Positions 19,396 to 28,711 of a DNA stretch of 64,000 nt are shown here, piece by piece. The notes under the pieces are model-generated. The model ran no database searches and was not told the DNA's origin. It saw only the letters and a program-made list of their open reading frames with translations. The stretch is from positions 1,569 through 65,568 of the forward strand of contig PFEY01000050.1 of NCBI GenBank assembly GCA_002783205.1, in the 5' to 3' direction. The stretch's first letter is position 1, and every line of letters begins with the position of its first letter. Made by a program: the position numbers and the translations under genes. This stretch comes from Rhodobacteraceae bacterium CG17_big_fil_post_rev_8_21_14_2_50_63_15 (lineage in GTDB: Bacteria; Pseudomonadota; Alphaproteobacteria; Rhodobacterales; Rhodobacteraceae).

Positions 19396-20067
19396 ATGTT
19401 AAGGATTTGTTCACTTATTGTTCTTCTTCTTGGTCCCCATGCGCTGGCGGCGGCAGAGTTGTTTTCCGGTCCCTTGCGGGTGATCGACGGGGATACGATG
19501 GACGTCGGGGCGCGCCGCGTGCGGCTGCACGGGATCGACGCGCCGGAGCTTGGGCAGATCTGCACCAATCCCGACGGAGCGCGCTGGGACTGCGGCACAT
19601 GGGTGGCCAATGAGGTGCGGGCGCGCTTTGCCGGGCAAATTGCGCGCTGCACGGCGGTGGAGCAGGACCGCTATGGCCGCACCGTGGCGCGCTGCGTGGT
19701 GGCCGGGCAGGATGTCGGTCAGATGCTGGTCAGCGACGGCCTGGCACTGGCCTATCGCAAATATTCGATGGCTTATGATCTTGATGAAAAGGGCGCGGTC
19801 GTGGCCGGGCGTGGCCTGCATGGCAGCCTTATGGCGCGGCCCGAGGCGTATCGCCAGAGCCTGCGCGACCAGGCGCCCGCGGCGCCAGAACGACCGCAAG
19901 CCGACTGTGCGATCAAGGGTAATATCAGCGCCAAGGGCGTGCGCATCTACCATATGCCGGGCCAGGAGCATTACGCACGCACTGTGATTCGCACCGGTCA
20001 GGGCGAGCGCTGGTTCTGCTCCGAGGCCGAGGCGCGTGCGGCAGGCTGGCGGCGTGCAAAGCGCTAG
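19396..20067 (+). CDS. Exported thermonuclease-family protein with C-terminal WFCSE module
   Basis: A 223-aa protein with a signal peptide (MLRICSLIVLLLGPHALAAA) and an SNase fold: VIDGDTMDV, RVRLHGIDAPE and DRYGRTVARCVV correspond to the staphylococcal-nuclease active-site strands with Asp, Arg and Glu residues. After about residue 175 comes a small module (IKGNISAKGVRIYHMPGQ ... GERWFCSEAEARAAGWRRAK) that often ends exported nucleases and similar envelope proteins. Probably a periplasmic or secreted nuclease; no partner genes nearby. Confidence 0.85.
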   Translation: MLRICSLIVLLLGPHALAAAELFSGPLRVIDGDTMDVGARRVRLHGIDAPELGQICTNPDGARWDCGTWVANEVRARFAGQIARCTAVEQDRYGRTVARCVVAGQDVGQMLVSDGLALAYRKYSMAYDLDEKGAVVAGRGLHGSLMARPEAYRQSLRDQAPAAPERPQADCAIKGNISAKGVRIYHMPGQEHYARTVIRTGQGERWFCSEAEARAAGWRRAKR

Positions 20068-20479
20068 AATAAAGACCGCGCTGTCGCCTTCGGCGCGAAA
20101 TCCCCTGGCAGACGCGGCCATGGACGCTGCGCCACGGCAGTTTGCGGAACCGCGGTCCAGACGCCGCGCGATGCCAATCGCCACCCGCGACCACGGCGGC
20201 AAGACCGGCCGGAAGCCAGGTCCTCTGGTCCATTCTTGAGCTGTCAGCGCGCCCGGATGACGCTTAAATGTGCGTCTTGGCTGGGCGTCTTGAACGAGCG
20301 CGGCAGCTTTTGGTCCGGTCCATCGTGATCCCCGTTCATGTTTCGCAACCGAACAGAGGCGCAGACCGCAGGAGTCACTCAGCGCCCTCCCGTTCACGCG
20401 CCAAGGTCGGCGCAGGGGCGCAGGTCCGTTGATCGGATGATCCTCAATCCATGCGATCTTGGGATTTCTTTGGAATTGG
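20068..20479. other. 412-bp stretch without a convincing gene
   Basis: Between the nuclease and tRNA-Thr. Short frames exist on both strands but none has a ribosome site, a recognisable domain or a sensible composition. No strong hairpin with a U-run is seen. It may hold a decayed gene. Confidence 0.5.
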
Positions 20480-20555
20480 TGGTGCCGCTGAAGGGACTCG
20501 AACCCCCGACCCCATCATTACGAATGACGTGCTCTACCAGCTGAGCTACAGCGGC
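20480..20555 (-). tRNA. tRNA-Thr (anticodon CGU)
   Basis: The 76-base minus-strand sequence folds as a full cloverleaf: acceptor stem GCCGCTG/CAGCGGC, D arm with AGCTCAGCTGGTAGAGC, anticodon stem CGTCA/TGATG with loop TTCGTAA (anticodon CGT, reading ACG), T arm with GGTTCGAGTCC, and an encoded 3' CCA. Anticodon CGU gives threonine. Confidence 0.95.
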
Positions 20556-20873
20556 GACCTTTCTGGTACGCGGCGCGCGGATGGTGCTTTGAGACAAGGC
20601 GCACAATCCGCACAGCGGTGCGTCTAAACGCACGGCACGCAGAACGCAAGACGGTATCAGTGTGATCGCGGCGATCGAGCAGGTCGGCCACGCGGTGCGG
20701 CGCAAGAGCCCCGGCATGGTTGGTCGAGGGATCACAGGCCGGTCTGCCTGAATTTTCATCCCGCGATGTGGCATTTCAACCCAATGCGAATCGATAATCC
20801 ATTTTACAACCATGAGGCTATTTACAGCGCTGGATAAAACACGGCATAAGTAAGGCAAAAATGCGAGCAGGTC
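20556..20873. other. 318-bp stretch between tRNA-Thr and the luxI-type gene
   Basis: Must contain the tRNA promoter on the minus strand and probably the promoter of the LuxI-type gene. The last 100 bp before the ATG are AT-richer. I looked for a lux-box-like inverted repeat (about ACCTG...CAGGT) and found none. Confidence 0.5.
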
Positions 20874-21665
20874 ATGAAAAACGTTTGGCCGCACTTTGGT
20901 TCGGCAACAGCACTCTCGGCGTCAACGATGCTTGAGGACTTGCTTCCTCTGCGCCCCTTGATCAAGGCGGGCGCTGAGGCGGATGGCCCTTTTGTCCGTC
21001 AAAGGACGCGTCATGCGCCGGAGGATCTCGGCAACATTCGGGCCGTGGAGCTGTCGTTTCACAATTTTCACAGCTTCGGGGATCTTTTCCAGAAATACCT
21101 GAAGGCGCGGAAATCGATTTTCATTGATCGCCTCAACTGGCACATTTCCGAAGTCGAAGGGATGGAGTTCGACCAATACGACACGCCCTTCTGCCGCTGG
21201 GTGGTGCTGGTGGAATTCGGTGAGATCCTGGGTGGTGTTCGATTGATGCCGACAACCGCAACCTGCGGCATCTACAGTTACATGCTGCGCGATGCGCAGC
21301 GCGGTCTGCTGGATGATTTCCCGACCGATGTTCTTTTCATTGACCCGCCGGTGGATGTTTACGCGTGGGAGGCAACCCGATTCTTTATCACCGACTGCGT
21401 TCCCGGTGCGCGGCGGCGGCTGATCCAGCAGATGCTGTTCTCCGAGATGAACCGGGTCGCCGCCGAGAACGGTGCGCGCTACATTCTCGGGATCGTGCCC
21501 GCGATATGGTCGCGATGGGCAAGACGGCTGGAAGTGACCGCGACTCCGATCGGCGCGCCCTTCAGCATCGATGGCAGTCGCAGCCAGGCGGTGCTTTTCA
21601 AGGTGGATGACGTTGGCCAAGATGCGTCAAGCGGTATCGAAGCCCTGACAGAGCTGAGTTCCTAG
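20874..21665 (+). CDS. luxI: LuxI-family acyl-homoserine lactone synthase
   Basis: Likely makes an acyl-homoserine lactone from S-adenosylmethionine and an acyl-ACP or acyl-CoA. All family-invariant positions can be placed: Arg79, Phe83 and Trp89 in RKSIFIDRLNW, Glu98, Asp100 and Asp103 in EFDQYD, Arg123 in GGVRLMP, and Glu166 and Arg169 in WEATRFF. At 263 aa it is longer than the usual 200-220 because of a 60-residue N-terminal extension; a start at Met19 (20928) is possible. No luxR-type gene is adjacent. It is followed by a receiver/kinase group, so its signal may feed that pathway. Confidence 0.85.
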   Translation: MKNVWPHFGSATALSASTMLEDLLPLRPLIKAGAEADGPFVRQRTRHAPEDLGNIRAVELSFHNFHSFGDLFQKYLKARKSIFIDRLNWHISEVEGMEFDQYDTPFCRWVVLVEFGEILGGVRLMPTTATCGIYSYMLRDAQRGLLDDFPTDVLFIDPPVDVYAWEATRFFITDCVPGARRRLIQQMLFSEMNRVAAENGARYILGIVPAIWSRWARRLEVTATPIGAPFSIDGSRSQAVLFKVDDVGQDASSGIEALTELSS

Positions 21666-21944
21666 GCACCTCTCCCATAGCCTTCGCTCGAGACGCGATG
21701 CCCTGTCGGTCAAGGTTCGATGGGTGCATTTGGCGTTCCTTGCCACGATCATAGCGCCGTTGAGAGACGTTCCGATCCCTGCCGTTCCGCTGTTTCCAGA
21801 TTGAGGCCGCGGGACGCGAATTGTGTCTCAAATATGTCCAAGAATTTCAAACGGGTCGCCGTTCTGCCCAAGAATGCGCGAATTCATAAAGTATTTGGTA
21901 ATCTGTAATCGGGTCACACCCCCCCCGTCTGCTTGGAATCGAAA

Positions 21945-23072
21945 ATGACAGAAGACATATCCCGTTTCAGTCAGAGACTCAGACAGAGCACGCCCGATGC
22001 GTCTGAAATGCGCGTTCTGGTGGTTGATGACGATCATAGCATCCTGCATCTCTTGCAGGCCGCACTCGAGGCGCTCGACAACTATCACGTGTCGGTTGCC
22101 GGGTCGGCTGAGGAGGCGCTGGACATCATCGAGGATGCCGATCCTCCCTTCGATTGCCTCCTGCTCGACATCCAGATGCCTGACACCGACGGGATCGTTC
22201 TGTTGCGGCGCATCCGCAAGTATCCGGAATACGAGGAAACACCTGCGATCATGCTCACGGCAATGAGCGAACGGGCTTATATCGACGAAGCCTTCATTGC
22301 GGGGGCCACGGATTACATCACGAAGCCATTCGATCTGATCGATCTGCGTGGCCGCATGAACGCGGCGCGGCGCCTCGTGAACGAAAAGCTCAAGACCGAG
22401 GACAGCGAGCGGGAAGTCACCATTCTCAAGCAGGAACTTGAAAAGAACACACAGTTCAACTTTGACGATCCTCTGGTGATTGGCGGAGCGGACCGACATC
22501 TGCGCTTCATGCAGTTCAACAATTACATTGATCAGCTCTCGCGCGGTCAGATCTTCAAATCCTACGCCCAAGCCATCCTTGTTCAGGACGCTCGGACGTT
22601 ATACAAAGTGACCGACAACGCGCATTTTCGTCATATCGTGAACGAAACGGCGTTGGGTCTGCAATCCATGACCGCGGGACTTGACTGCATGTTTTCCTAT
22701 CGCGGCAGCGGTTTGTTTCTGGCGATCATCCATGATGAAGAATCGCTGCGCTGCTTCCCTTCGGAAGAACGGTTGAACTGGTGCGTCCAGGCGATGATTG
22801 GCGAGCCGGGCAGTACCGATTTCCTGGTCGAACTGCTTGTCGGCAAACCGTTCTCGATGCGGGCGCTCTCGCGCGCCGGATCCGAAGCCGCGATCAGTCG
22901 CGCGATCGACAGTGTGAAGCAGCGCGAAGTGATGCTGAGCCAGGGCGATCCGGTCCTCGTCGGCGATGCGGGCGACAGCGGCGTGGAGGGGGGCGATCAA
23001 AAGCGCCGTCGGGTTTATGAGCGTGTGCTCATGGAGCTTTACGGCGAAGAAAGCTATCTCAACCTCAAGTAG
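21945..23072 (+). CDS. Response regulator with receiver and unassigned output domain
   Basis: A 375-aa protein. Residues 22-140 are a receiver domain: acidic pair Asp28-Asp29 in VVDDDHS, phosphoacceptor Asp75 in LLLDIQMPD, and Lys127 in YITKPFD. After a charged coiled-coil-like linker (about 145-165) a 200-residue domain follows that is not a known DNA-binding domain. It contains FSYRGSGLFLAII and GDPVLVGDAGDSGV, shared in pattern with the second regulator at 24850; it may be a strongly degenerate GGDEF/cyclase fold. ATG at 21945 chosen; a TTG at 21933 is in frame. Confidence 0.85.
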   Translation: MTEDISRFSQRLRQSTPDASEMRVLVVDDDHSILHLLQAALEALDNYHVSVAGSAEEALDIIEDADPPFDCLLLDIQMPDTDGIVLLRRIRKYPEYEETPAIMLTAMSERAYIDEAFIAGATDYITKPFDLIDLRGRMNAARRLVNEKLKTEDSEREVTILKQELEKNTQFNFDDPLVIGGADRHLRFMQFNNYIDQLSRGQIFKSYAQAILVQDARTLYKVTDNAHFRHIVNETALGLQSMTAGLDCMFSYRGSGLFLAIIHDEESLRCFPSEERLNWCVQAMIGEPGSTDFLVELLVGKPFSMRALSRAGSEAAISRAIDSVKQREVMLSQGDPVLVGDAGDSGVEGGDQKRRRVYERVLMELYGEESYLNLK

Positions 23073-23285
23073 GGGCCTTGTCGCGCGCACTGACGCGATG
23101 GCGGAGTTCGCTTGTCAGCGGACCGGACGGCCTTTGCCAAGGGAGCAACACCCCGGTCTTTTCCTGCGTTGCGCCTGTCCGGGAACGCTGTCTTTGCGTG
23201 TGCCAAAATTTGAACGGAATGCGGGCGAAATCTTTGCACAACCCTGTGCGATAGAGTGATGTAATCCAACGAAGGCCATGCGCGG

Positions 23286-24677
23286 ATGAAACACCTCAAG
23301 GCACCAAAAGCGGACGTCGCGGTCGTGGACGATCACGAACGGCTGCTCCAAAATCTGCGAGACTACACCTCGACGATTTTTTCGCTCTTGTGGCAGAGGC
23401 AGGCGATTTTCCTCTCCGCAACCATATTGACCGGCTACTATTTCGATCCGCTGAACGCGGTGCTTTTCTATGTCATCATTCTTTTTACCGAGCTTCAGGA
23501 CTTTCGACATGCCAAGCGTGTTGCCGCCCTGCGCCCGATTCAGCGAAGGGCCATCTCGCTCGCCTATGGGGCGATCCTCGTCAACACCACCCTCAGTTCG
23601 GGGGTCATCTGCGTTTATGCCGTCTCGGTGGCCTTCAGCCAGCAGGCGGGAGGTCACTTCACGCCGTTGTTCTTCTTGTTCGCGGCGGCGCTTTTCGCCG
23701 CGATGAACAACCATCAGCTTGTGCCGGCCCTCGCAGTCCGGCTCACGCTTTACGGCATTTCCTTTGCGATCATCACGATCAGGGACCTCTGGATGATCAA
23801 TCCCCCCATCCAGTCAGAACTGTGGCTCCATTTCTTTACTGTCCTCTTCGTGATGTATTTCCTGATTGATTGCTCGGTGGTGTTCTTCAAGCTCTACCGC
23901 AAGAATCTTGACGCGATGGAGACCCTGAAGCAGGAACATGCGCACACGACCGCAGCCTATCTGGTGAAATCGCAATTCGTATCGACCGTGAGCCACGAAT
24001 TGCGCACGCCCCTCACCTCGATCAAACTGTCGCTCGACCTCATCAACTCGGGAGCGCTCGGGTCTGTTCCCGAGAAAATGAAGGCCATCGTCGAGACCGC
24101 CGGACGCAATGGCGAGCGGCTATCGAAGCTGATCGACGATCTGCTCGACCTGCAAAAGCTGGAAGCGGGGGAAATGAGGTATCACATGGAGGTCATGAAT
24201 GCGCAATCTTTCCTGCGCGACGCCATCGATGCCAATGTCCGATTCGCAGAAGCCAAGGAGGTGAAACTGGTCGCGGATTACCCCGACGATCCGCCGCTTT
24301 TCATCGAAGCGGACGAAATGCGCATGATGCAGGTCATGTCCAACATGATCTCGAATGCGGTGAAGTTTTCCCACAAGGGCGGAACGGTTACCGTCGGTTG
24401 CCTCGACAGGAAGGGTAAAACGACGATCTTCGTCAAGGATGAGGGCATGGGCATCCCTGACGGCTCGCGGGAGAAGGTTTTCGGAAAATTCCTACAAATT
24501 GACTCCTCGGATCGTCGGCAGGTCGGTGGCACCGGTCTTGGCATGAGCATCTCGAAAGAGATCATCGAACAGTTCAAGGGCAAGATCGACTACATCAGCA
24601 AGCCCGGAAGCGGCACAACTTTCTTTGTCGAACTTCCCACACATACGAGCGCTGTGCGGCACCTCGAGCAAGCATGA
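23286..24677 (+). CDS. Membrane sensor histidine kinase
   Basis: A 463-aa kinase with about five or six hydrophobic segments between residues 35 and 210, no obvious extracellular sensor domain, then a HisKA domain with phospho-His237 in STVSHELRTPLTS and a full HATPase domain: N-box NMISNAVKFSHKGG, G1 DEGMGIPDG, F-box and G2 GGTGLGMSISKEI. It sits between two receiver-output proteins of the same architecture and is the natural phosphodonor for both. The multi-pass input could sense a membrane-soluble molecule such as a long-chain AHL, but that is speculation. Confidence 0.92.
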   Translation: MKHLKAPKADVAVVDDHERLLQNLRDYTSTIFSLLWQRQAIFLSATILTGYYFDPLNAVLFYVIILFTELQDFRHAKRVAALRPIQRRAISLAYGAILVNTTLSSGVICVYAVSVAFSQQAGGHFTPLFFLFAAALFAAMNNHQLVPALAVRLTLYGISFAIITIRDLWMINPPIQSELWLHFFTVLFVMYFLIDCSVVFFKLYRKNLDAMETLKQEHAHTTAAYLVKSQFVSTVSHELRTPLTSIKLSLDLINSGALGSVPEKMKAIVETAGRNGERLSKLIDDLLDLQKLEAGEMRYHMEVMNAQSFLRDAIDANVRFAEAKEVKLVADYPDDPPLFIEADEMRMMQVMSNMISNAVKFSHKGGTVTVGCLDRKGKTTIFVKDEGMGIPDGSREKVFGKFLQIDSSDRRQVGGTGLGMSISKEIIEQFKGKIDYISKPGSGTTFFVELPTHTSAVRHLEQA

Positions 24678-24849
24678 CGCCCGGTCTGTGCGCGTGGACG
24701 TTCCCTTCGGGGATCACCGGCACTCAATGACATGATTTTTGAAGGAGAACTCCAAAGTTTTACCTCAATTCGGATCTAACTCTTCTCAAGTCGATCGACA
24801 ACCATGACGTGCGCGTCGCTGGTAACGCGCGAAGGGAGCCCTGAACAGA

Positions 24850-25950
24850 ATGAAAATACTGGCGATCGACGATGATGAAAGCATTCTGACGCTTCTTGAT
24901 CATGCCCTCAGACTGTCTGGAAATCATGAAGTCACTCTGGCCATGTCCGCAAAGGAAGCGTTGGCATCAATCGACCGGGCTGAAACGGGATTCGATTGCT
25001 TTCTGATCGATATCCAGATGCCCGAGGTGGACGGCCTCTATCTGACGCAGCTGATCAGGAAAACTCCGGGATATGGACATCAACCGATCCTGATGCTGAC
25101 CGCCATGAATGAAAAGTCCTACCTCGACATGGCCTTCAAGGCCGGGGCGACCGACTATGTCTGCAAGCCCTTCGATTTCAAGGATCTTCAGGCCCGAATC
25201 TTTGCCGCCCAGAAACTCACATGGGAGAATTCCCGATCGGTCGGACGGACCATGGAAACCCCGGCCATCGAGTGGTCACGCGGCGTCGCGATTGATTTCG
25301 AGCCTGATCAGGTCATCAAGCGTGCAAATCTGAAGGGATTGATCGCCTATGGCGAGTTCGACAACTACATCCTGGAGCTGGCGCGCCATCCGCAATGCCG
25401 GGCTCAGGTCATCGCGCTGAAGCTCGCCGATCCGACACTCGGACAATCGGACATCTCATTTTGCACGTTTTCCGCCATGCTCGGTGATGTCATCTCTTGC
25501 GCGACGGCGGTGCTGCCTGACCTTTTGAGTTCCGTTTCCTATCGCGGCAACGGCTCTGTGCTCTGTGTGCTGGATCGAGATCTCAATGCCCCGCCGAATG
25601 TGCTTGAACGCGAGATCAACGCGCGGTTTCTGGACATGCCCAGTGCGACATCCGCCCCCAAACTGCGGGTTTTCATGGGGGATCCGATGTTGATAAATGC
25701 CGACTCTGACGCCGGTGTTCTGGAAATATTGTGGTTGGCGACGGACAGCGTTGAAAGAAAGTTCGCGTCGAAAAAGGAAATCGCCGCGGTTTCAAAGCGG
25801 GTTCTGAATCGCAGCCTGCAATCGGAGGAACAGCATCGTCTCGAACGCAAGGCCTACAATTCGGTCATGAAGGACATGCTGTCCGACGTGAATGACGATC
25901 ACTGGCTTGGCAAACTTACCCGCAGAACCCGTCGTCAAGATGTTGGATGA
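24850..25950 (+). CDS. Second response regulator, paralogue of the one at 21945
   Basis: A 366-aa protein with a receiver domain at residues 1-120 (IDDDESI, phosphoacceptor Asp in FLIDIQMPE, Lys in YVCKPFD) and a C-terminal domain matching that of the first regulator in order of features: a FDNYI helix, VSYRGNGSVLCVL and GDPMLINADSDAGV. The output domain has no helix-turn-helix, so it probably acts on proteins or a nucleotide second messenger rather than on DNA. Encoded downstream of the kinase with a 172-bp gap. Confidence 0.85.
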   Translation: MKILAIDDDESILTLLDHALRLSGNHEVTLAMSAKEALASIDRAETGFDCFLIDIQMPEVDGLYLTQLIRKTPGYGHQPILMLTAMNEKSYLDMAFKAGATDYVCKPFDFKDLQARIFAAQKLTWENSRSVGRTMETPAIEWSRGVAIDFEPDQVIKRANLKGLIAYGEFDNYILELARHPQCRAQVIALKLADPTLGQSDISFCTFSAMLGDVISCATAVLPDLLSSVSYRGNGSVLCVLDRDLNAPPNVLEREINARFLDMPSATSAPKLRVFMGDPMLINADSDAGVLEILWLATDSVERKFASKKEIAAVSKRVLNRSLQSEEQHRLERKAYNSVMKDMLSDVNDDHWLGKLTRRTRRQDVG

Positions 25951-26271
25951 CGTGCTCGGATGGGGGGAATGGACCGATTCGGGCCCGGTCAAACCGGACC
26001 TGCGCCATGGTCCGTTTCACGTCTTAACGATCGCAAACTTTGGAAGGTTCTATGCGGCGGTAGGCGACGATTCCTCTATTTGCCATGACTTTGCCCGGAT
26101 CATGAACATCAAGCGTCTGAAGTTTACCCCTCCCGAAAGGAAAAAGTGGAGTGCGTCACATGTTGGCCTGACGCCTGCCATGTTCTCATCACAATCCGAA
26201 CGAACCATGGCAGCGCTAAGTTAAGACTTGGTCCCTTGTGTGTTTTTGTCCTCACTGATTGGGAACCCAAA
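25951..26271. other. 321-bp gap before the kinase operon
   Basis: Probably holds the promoter of the kinase-GTPase operon. A 110-codon frame starting inside the previous gene (25892-26224) covers most of it but has no ribosome site or recognisable domain and overlaps a better-supported gene. No other structure was recognised. Confidence 0.4.
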
Positions 26272-27579
26272 ATGATCCAGATGGTTGCCACCCCGGACGC
26301 TGCCGACACTGACGACATGCAAATTGGAACGACGCTCCTGAACGGACAGTTCCTGATCAAATCCCGCCTTCAGACGGGTGGCTTTGGCATAGCCTATGTT
26401 GCGCGTGACAGCCTCGACCGTCAGGTCGTGATCAAGGAGTGCTTTCCGTCTGGTCTCTGCATTCGCCGCAACGGGCGCGTTCGTCCGATCGAGGCCGATT
26501 TCGAGGCCCAGTTCGAGGCGCTCAAGCGCCAGTTCATCCGTGAAGCCCGGCAGATGGCGAAGCTGATCCATCCCAACATCGTCGCCGTTCATCAGGTTTT
26601 CGAGGAAAACAACACGGCTTATATGGCGCTTGATCAGGTGATCGGCGTGGACCTGTTGACCCTGCTCGAGGAGCAGCCCGAGCGGATCACGAACCGTTTT
26701 CTTCACGCCGTGCTGAGCCAGATGCTTCAGGCGATCGGATACACCCACGAGCACGGTCTTTTGCACCGCGACATTTCTCCGGACAATATCCTGGTGGACG
26801 AGGGGAACCACTTCACCCTGATCGATTTCGGCGCTGCGCTGGAGCTTCGCGTGCAGCCCGCTGGCAATCAGTCGATGATCGTCGCGGTCAAGGACGGATA
26901 CTCCCCGAACGAGTTCTACTTGACCTCGGAGACGCATGACTTTTCAAGCGATCTCTATTCGCTGGGCGCCACCCTCTATCATCTGATCACCGGATCGGCG
27001 CCGCCGGACTGTCAGTCCCGGCTTGCTGCGATGTCGTCAGGGGCGCAAGACACATACCTGCCGCTGGCATCGTCCGATTTCGACTACGACTACAACATTC
27101 TCGTGACCGTGGACCGGGCGCTGGAACTGTTGCAGGAAAACCGCTTTGGGTCGGCCAGCGCCTGGATTTCGGCACTGGAGACGACCTCCAGAGTGCGCCC
27201 TGTCGCGCGTCAGGCGCCGCTGCCGGATCCGTATCTGGAGGTCAAGATTGCCCAGATTGTCGAGACGACGAACAAGCTCTTGGAGCGTAAGAAGCGCGAC
27301 GCCAAGCAGACCGCAGGCGCGGCCCTGAGCAAACAGGCCGTGCGCCCGGAGCCGCGCAAGATCGTGGATATCTTCGGAAACCGGATCGACGACCTCGACG
27401 CCTGGCAGGCTGAGCAGGAGCGCGAAATCCAGGCGCGAAAACGGATGCACAAGGCACCGGATGATAACCTCCAAAAATCCGGCATCGGCGAAATTGGTCC
27501 TGTCGGCAAATCTGTCATCAACCGCGTGATTGCACGCCCCACGCCGGTGCGCCATCTGGCACCGTCATCCCATTCCTGA
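26272..27579 (+). CDS. Hanks-type Ser/Thr protein kinase
   Basis: A 435-aa cytosolic eukaryotic-like kinase. From the N-terminus: glycine loop QTGGFGIAYVA, ATP-anchoring Lys in VVIKECF, catalytic loop HRDISPDNIL, metal-binding DFG in LIDFGAA, a substrate-recognition YSPNEFY in place of the usual APE-like segment, and the Asp of SSDLYSLGATLYHL. All catalytic residues are intact. The 130-residue tail is charged and has no membrane segment. It heads a run with FHA, PP2C and GTPase genes, the classical kinase-reader-phosphatase trio. The start is uncertain: ATGs at 26272, 26281 and 26317 lack strong ribosome sites. Confidence 0.92.
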   Translation: MIQMVATPDAADTDDMQIGTTLLNGQFLIKSRLQTGGFGIAYVARDSLDRQVVIKECFPSGLCIRRNGRVRPIEADFEAQFEALKRQFIREARQMAKLIHPNIVAVHQVFEENNTAYMALDQVIGVDLLTLLEEQPERITNRFLHAVLSQMLQAIGYTHEHGLLHRDISPDNILVDEGNHFTLIDFGAALELRVQPAGNQSMIVAVKDGYSPNEFYLTSETHDFSSDLYSLGATLYHLITGSAPPDCQSRLAAMSSGAQDTYLPLASSDFDYDYNILVTVDRALELLQENRFGSASAWISALETTSRVRPVARQAPLPDPYLEVKIAQIVETTNKLLERKKRDAKQTAGAALSKQAVRPEPRKIVDIFGNRIDDLDAWQAEQEREIQARKRMHKAPDDNLQKSGIGEIGPVGKSVINRVIARPTPVRHLAPSSHS

Positions 27580-27595
27580 TTCTGAGGAGACCCTG

Positions 27596-28711
27596 ATGAG
27601 ATTCATTCGTGAAATCATAAGTGAAAAACGCCGCACGGCCCCGGTGGAGACGTCACACCCGGTGTGGCCCGACGCCGGTGCGCCGGATGCCGCTGCGCCG
27701 GATGCCGAGGCGTGGGACGATGCCCAAAGGCGGTCAGCGGATCCGCTGCCGCTTGATGCCTATGAGTTGGCACGTCATGCGAGGGTGGAGGACGCGGAAC
27801 TCGATGCCGAGGTTGCCTTCGGTGATGGCGCTGATGAGCAGGTCGAGGAGGAGACCTCCGATCTGTTGCCCTATCCGGCCGATGATGAGGCCGATGCGCA
27901 AGAGGAGGACTTCCATCTTGCGCTGCATCAGGACGACCGCAGCTTTGATGACACCGAAATGACCGACGGCGAGAGCGACGAGGATGATCTCGCGGACCTC
28001 GACATCTTTGCGCAAAGCGACATCAGGCAGATCCCCGATCCTTTCGAGCGGCTCGCGAAAGAGCGGGTGCAGCAAAGCGTGGCGGCCGTGGCATCCCCCC
28101 CGTTTGATGGCGACGGCAACGCCGATCCCGATGTCTCGCTTGTGGTGGTCGGGCGGGCGCCGCAGGCGGACACCTCGGCACATCGCATGACCGAGGAACC
28201 GTTGTCGGTTGCCGTTCCGGCCCCTGCTGCGGGTCGCGGATCGAACCGGTCCGGCCGCGTCAAGACGCGGCTCCTGGGATTCTCGACAGGCTCTCTGGAA
28301 CAGACCGACATGTTCGCCGAGAGCCGGAGCGTCACCGCCGATCCATTCCCGGTCGGCTGGTTGGTGGTGGTGTCCGAACTTGGCCGCGGCGCCTCGTTTG
28401 CCCTTCAGGACGGCGTGTCAAAGGTTGGCCGGGGCACGGATCAGACCGTGTGTCTGAATTTCGGCGACAACAGCATCTCGCGCGATAATCATCTCTCGAT
28501 CGCCTACGATTCAGAGCAGAACAAGTTCTTTATCGGACATAGCGGCAAGTCGAACCTGGTTCGCCTGAACAACAAGCCGCTTCTGAGCACGGAGGAGTTG
28601 ATCTCGCGGGATCAGATCCGGCTTGGCGAGACGACACTCCGGTTCATCGCGCTCTGTGAGAACGATTTCACGTGGCACGCGCCAGACGAAAAAGCCAGGA
28701 AGCATGGCTGA
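27596..28711 (+). CDS. FHA-domain protein with long acidic N-terminus
   Basis: A 371-aa protein. The first 200 residues are low-complexity and strongly acidic (many Asp and Glu), likely disordered. The C-terminal FHA domain spans roughly 260-365: strand FALQDGVSKVGRGTDQ, then SISRDNHLSI, carrying the GR, SR and N-H residues that read phosphothreonine. It should bind autophosphorylated kinase or a target. Start at 27596 follows TGAGGAGA, 16 bp after the kinase stop; it overlaps the next gene by 8 bp. Confidence 0.9.
   Translation: MRFIREIISEKRRTAPVETSHPVWPDAGAPDAAAPDAEAWDDAQRRSADPLPLDAYELARHARVEDAELDAEVAFGDGADEQVEEETSDLLPYPADDEADAQEEDFHLALHQDDRSFDDTEMTDGESDEDDLADLDIFAQSDIRQIPDPFERLAKERVQQSVAAVASPPFDGDGNADPDVSLVVVGRAPQADTSAHRMTEEPLSVAVPAPAAGRGSNRSGRVKTRLLGFSTGSLEQTDMFAESRSVTADPFPVGWLVVVSELGRGASFALQDGVSKVGRGTDQTVCLNFGDNSISRDNHLSIAYDSEQNKFFIGHSGKSNLVRLNNKPLLSTEELISRDQIRLGETTLRFIALCENDFTWHAPDEKARKHG

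Noticed and set aside
20480..20873. tRNA-Thr as the attachment site of the signalling island
   Set aside because: The tRNA 3' end points away from the island, no integrase gene is present and no direct repeat of the tRNA end was seen at 35 kb.
20760..20873. lux box before the LuxI-type gene
   Set aside because: No convincing 18-20 bp inverted repeat of the lux type could be found.
25892..26224. 110-aa frame between the second response regulator and the kinase
   Set aside because: Starts inside the regulator gene, no ribosome site, no recognisable pattern.
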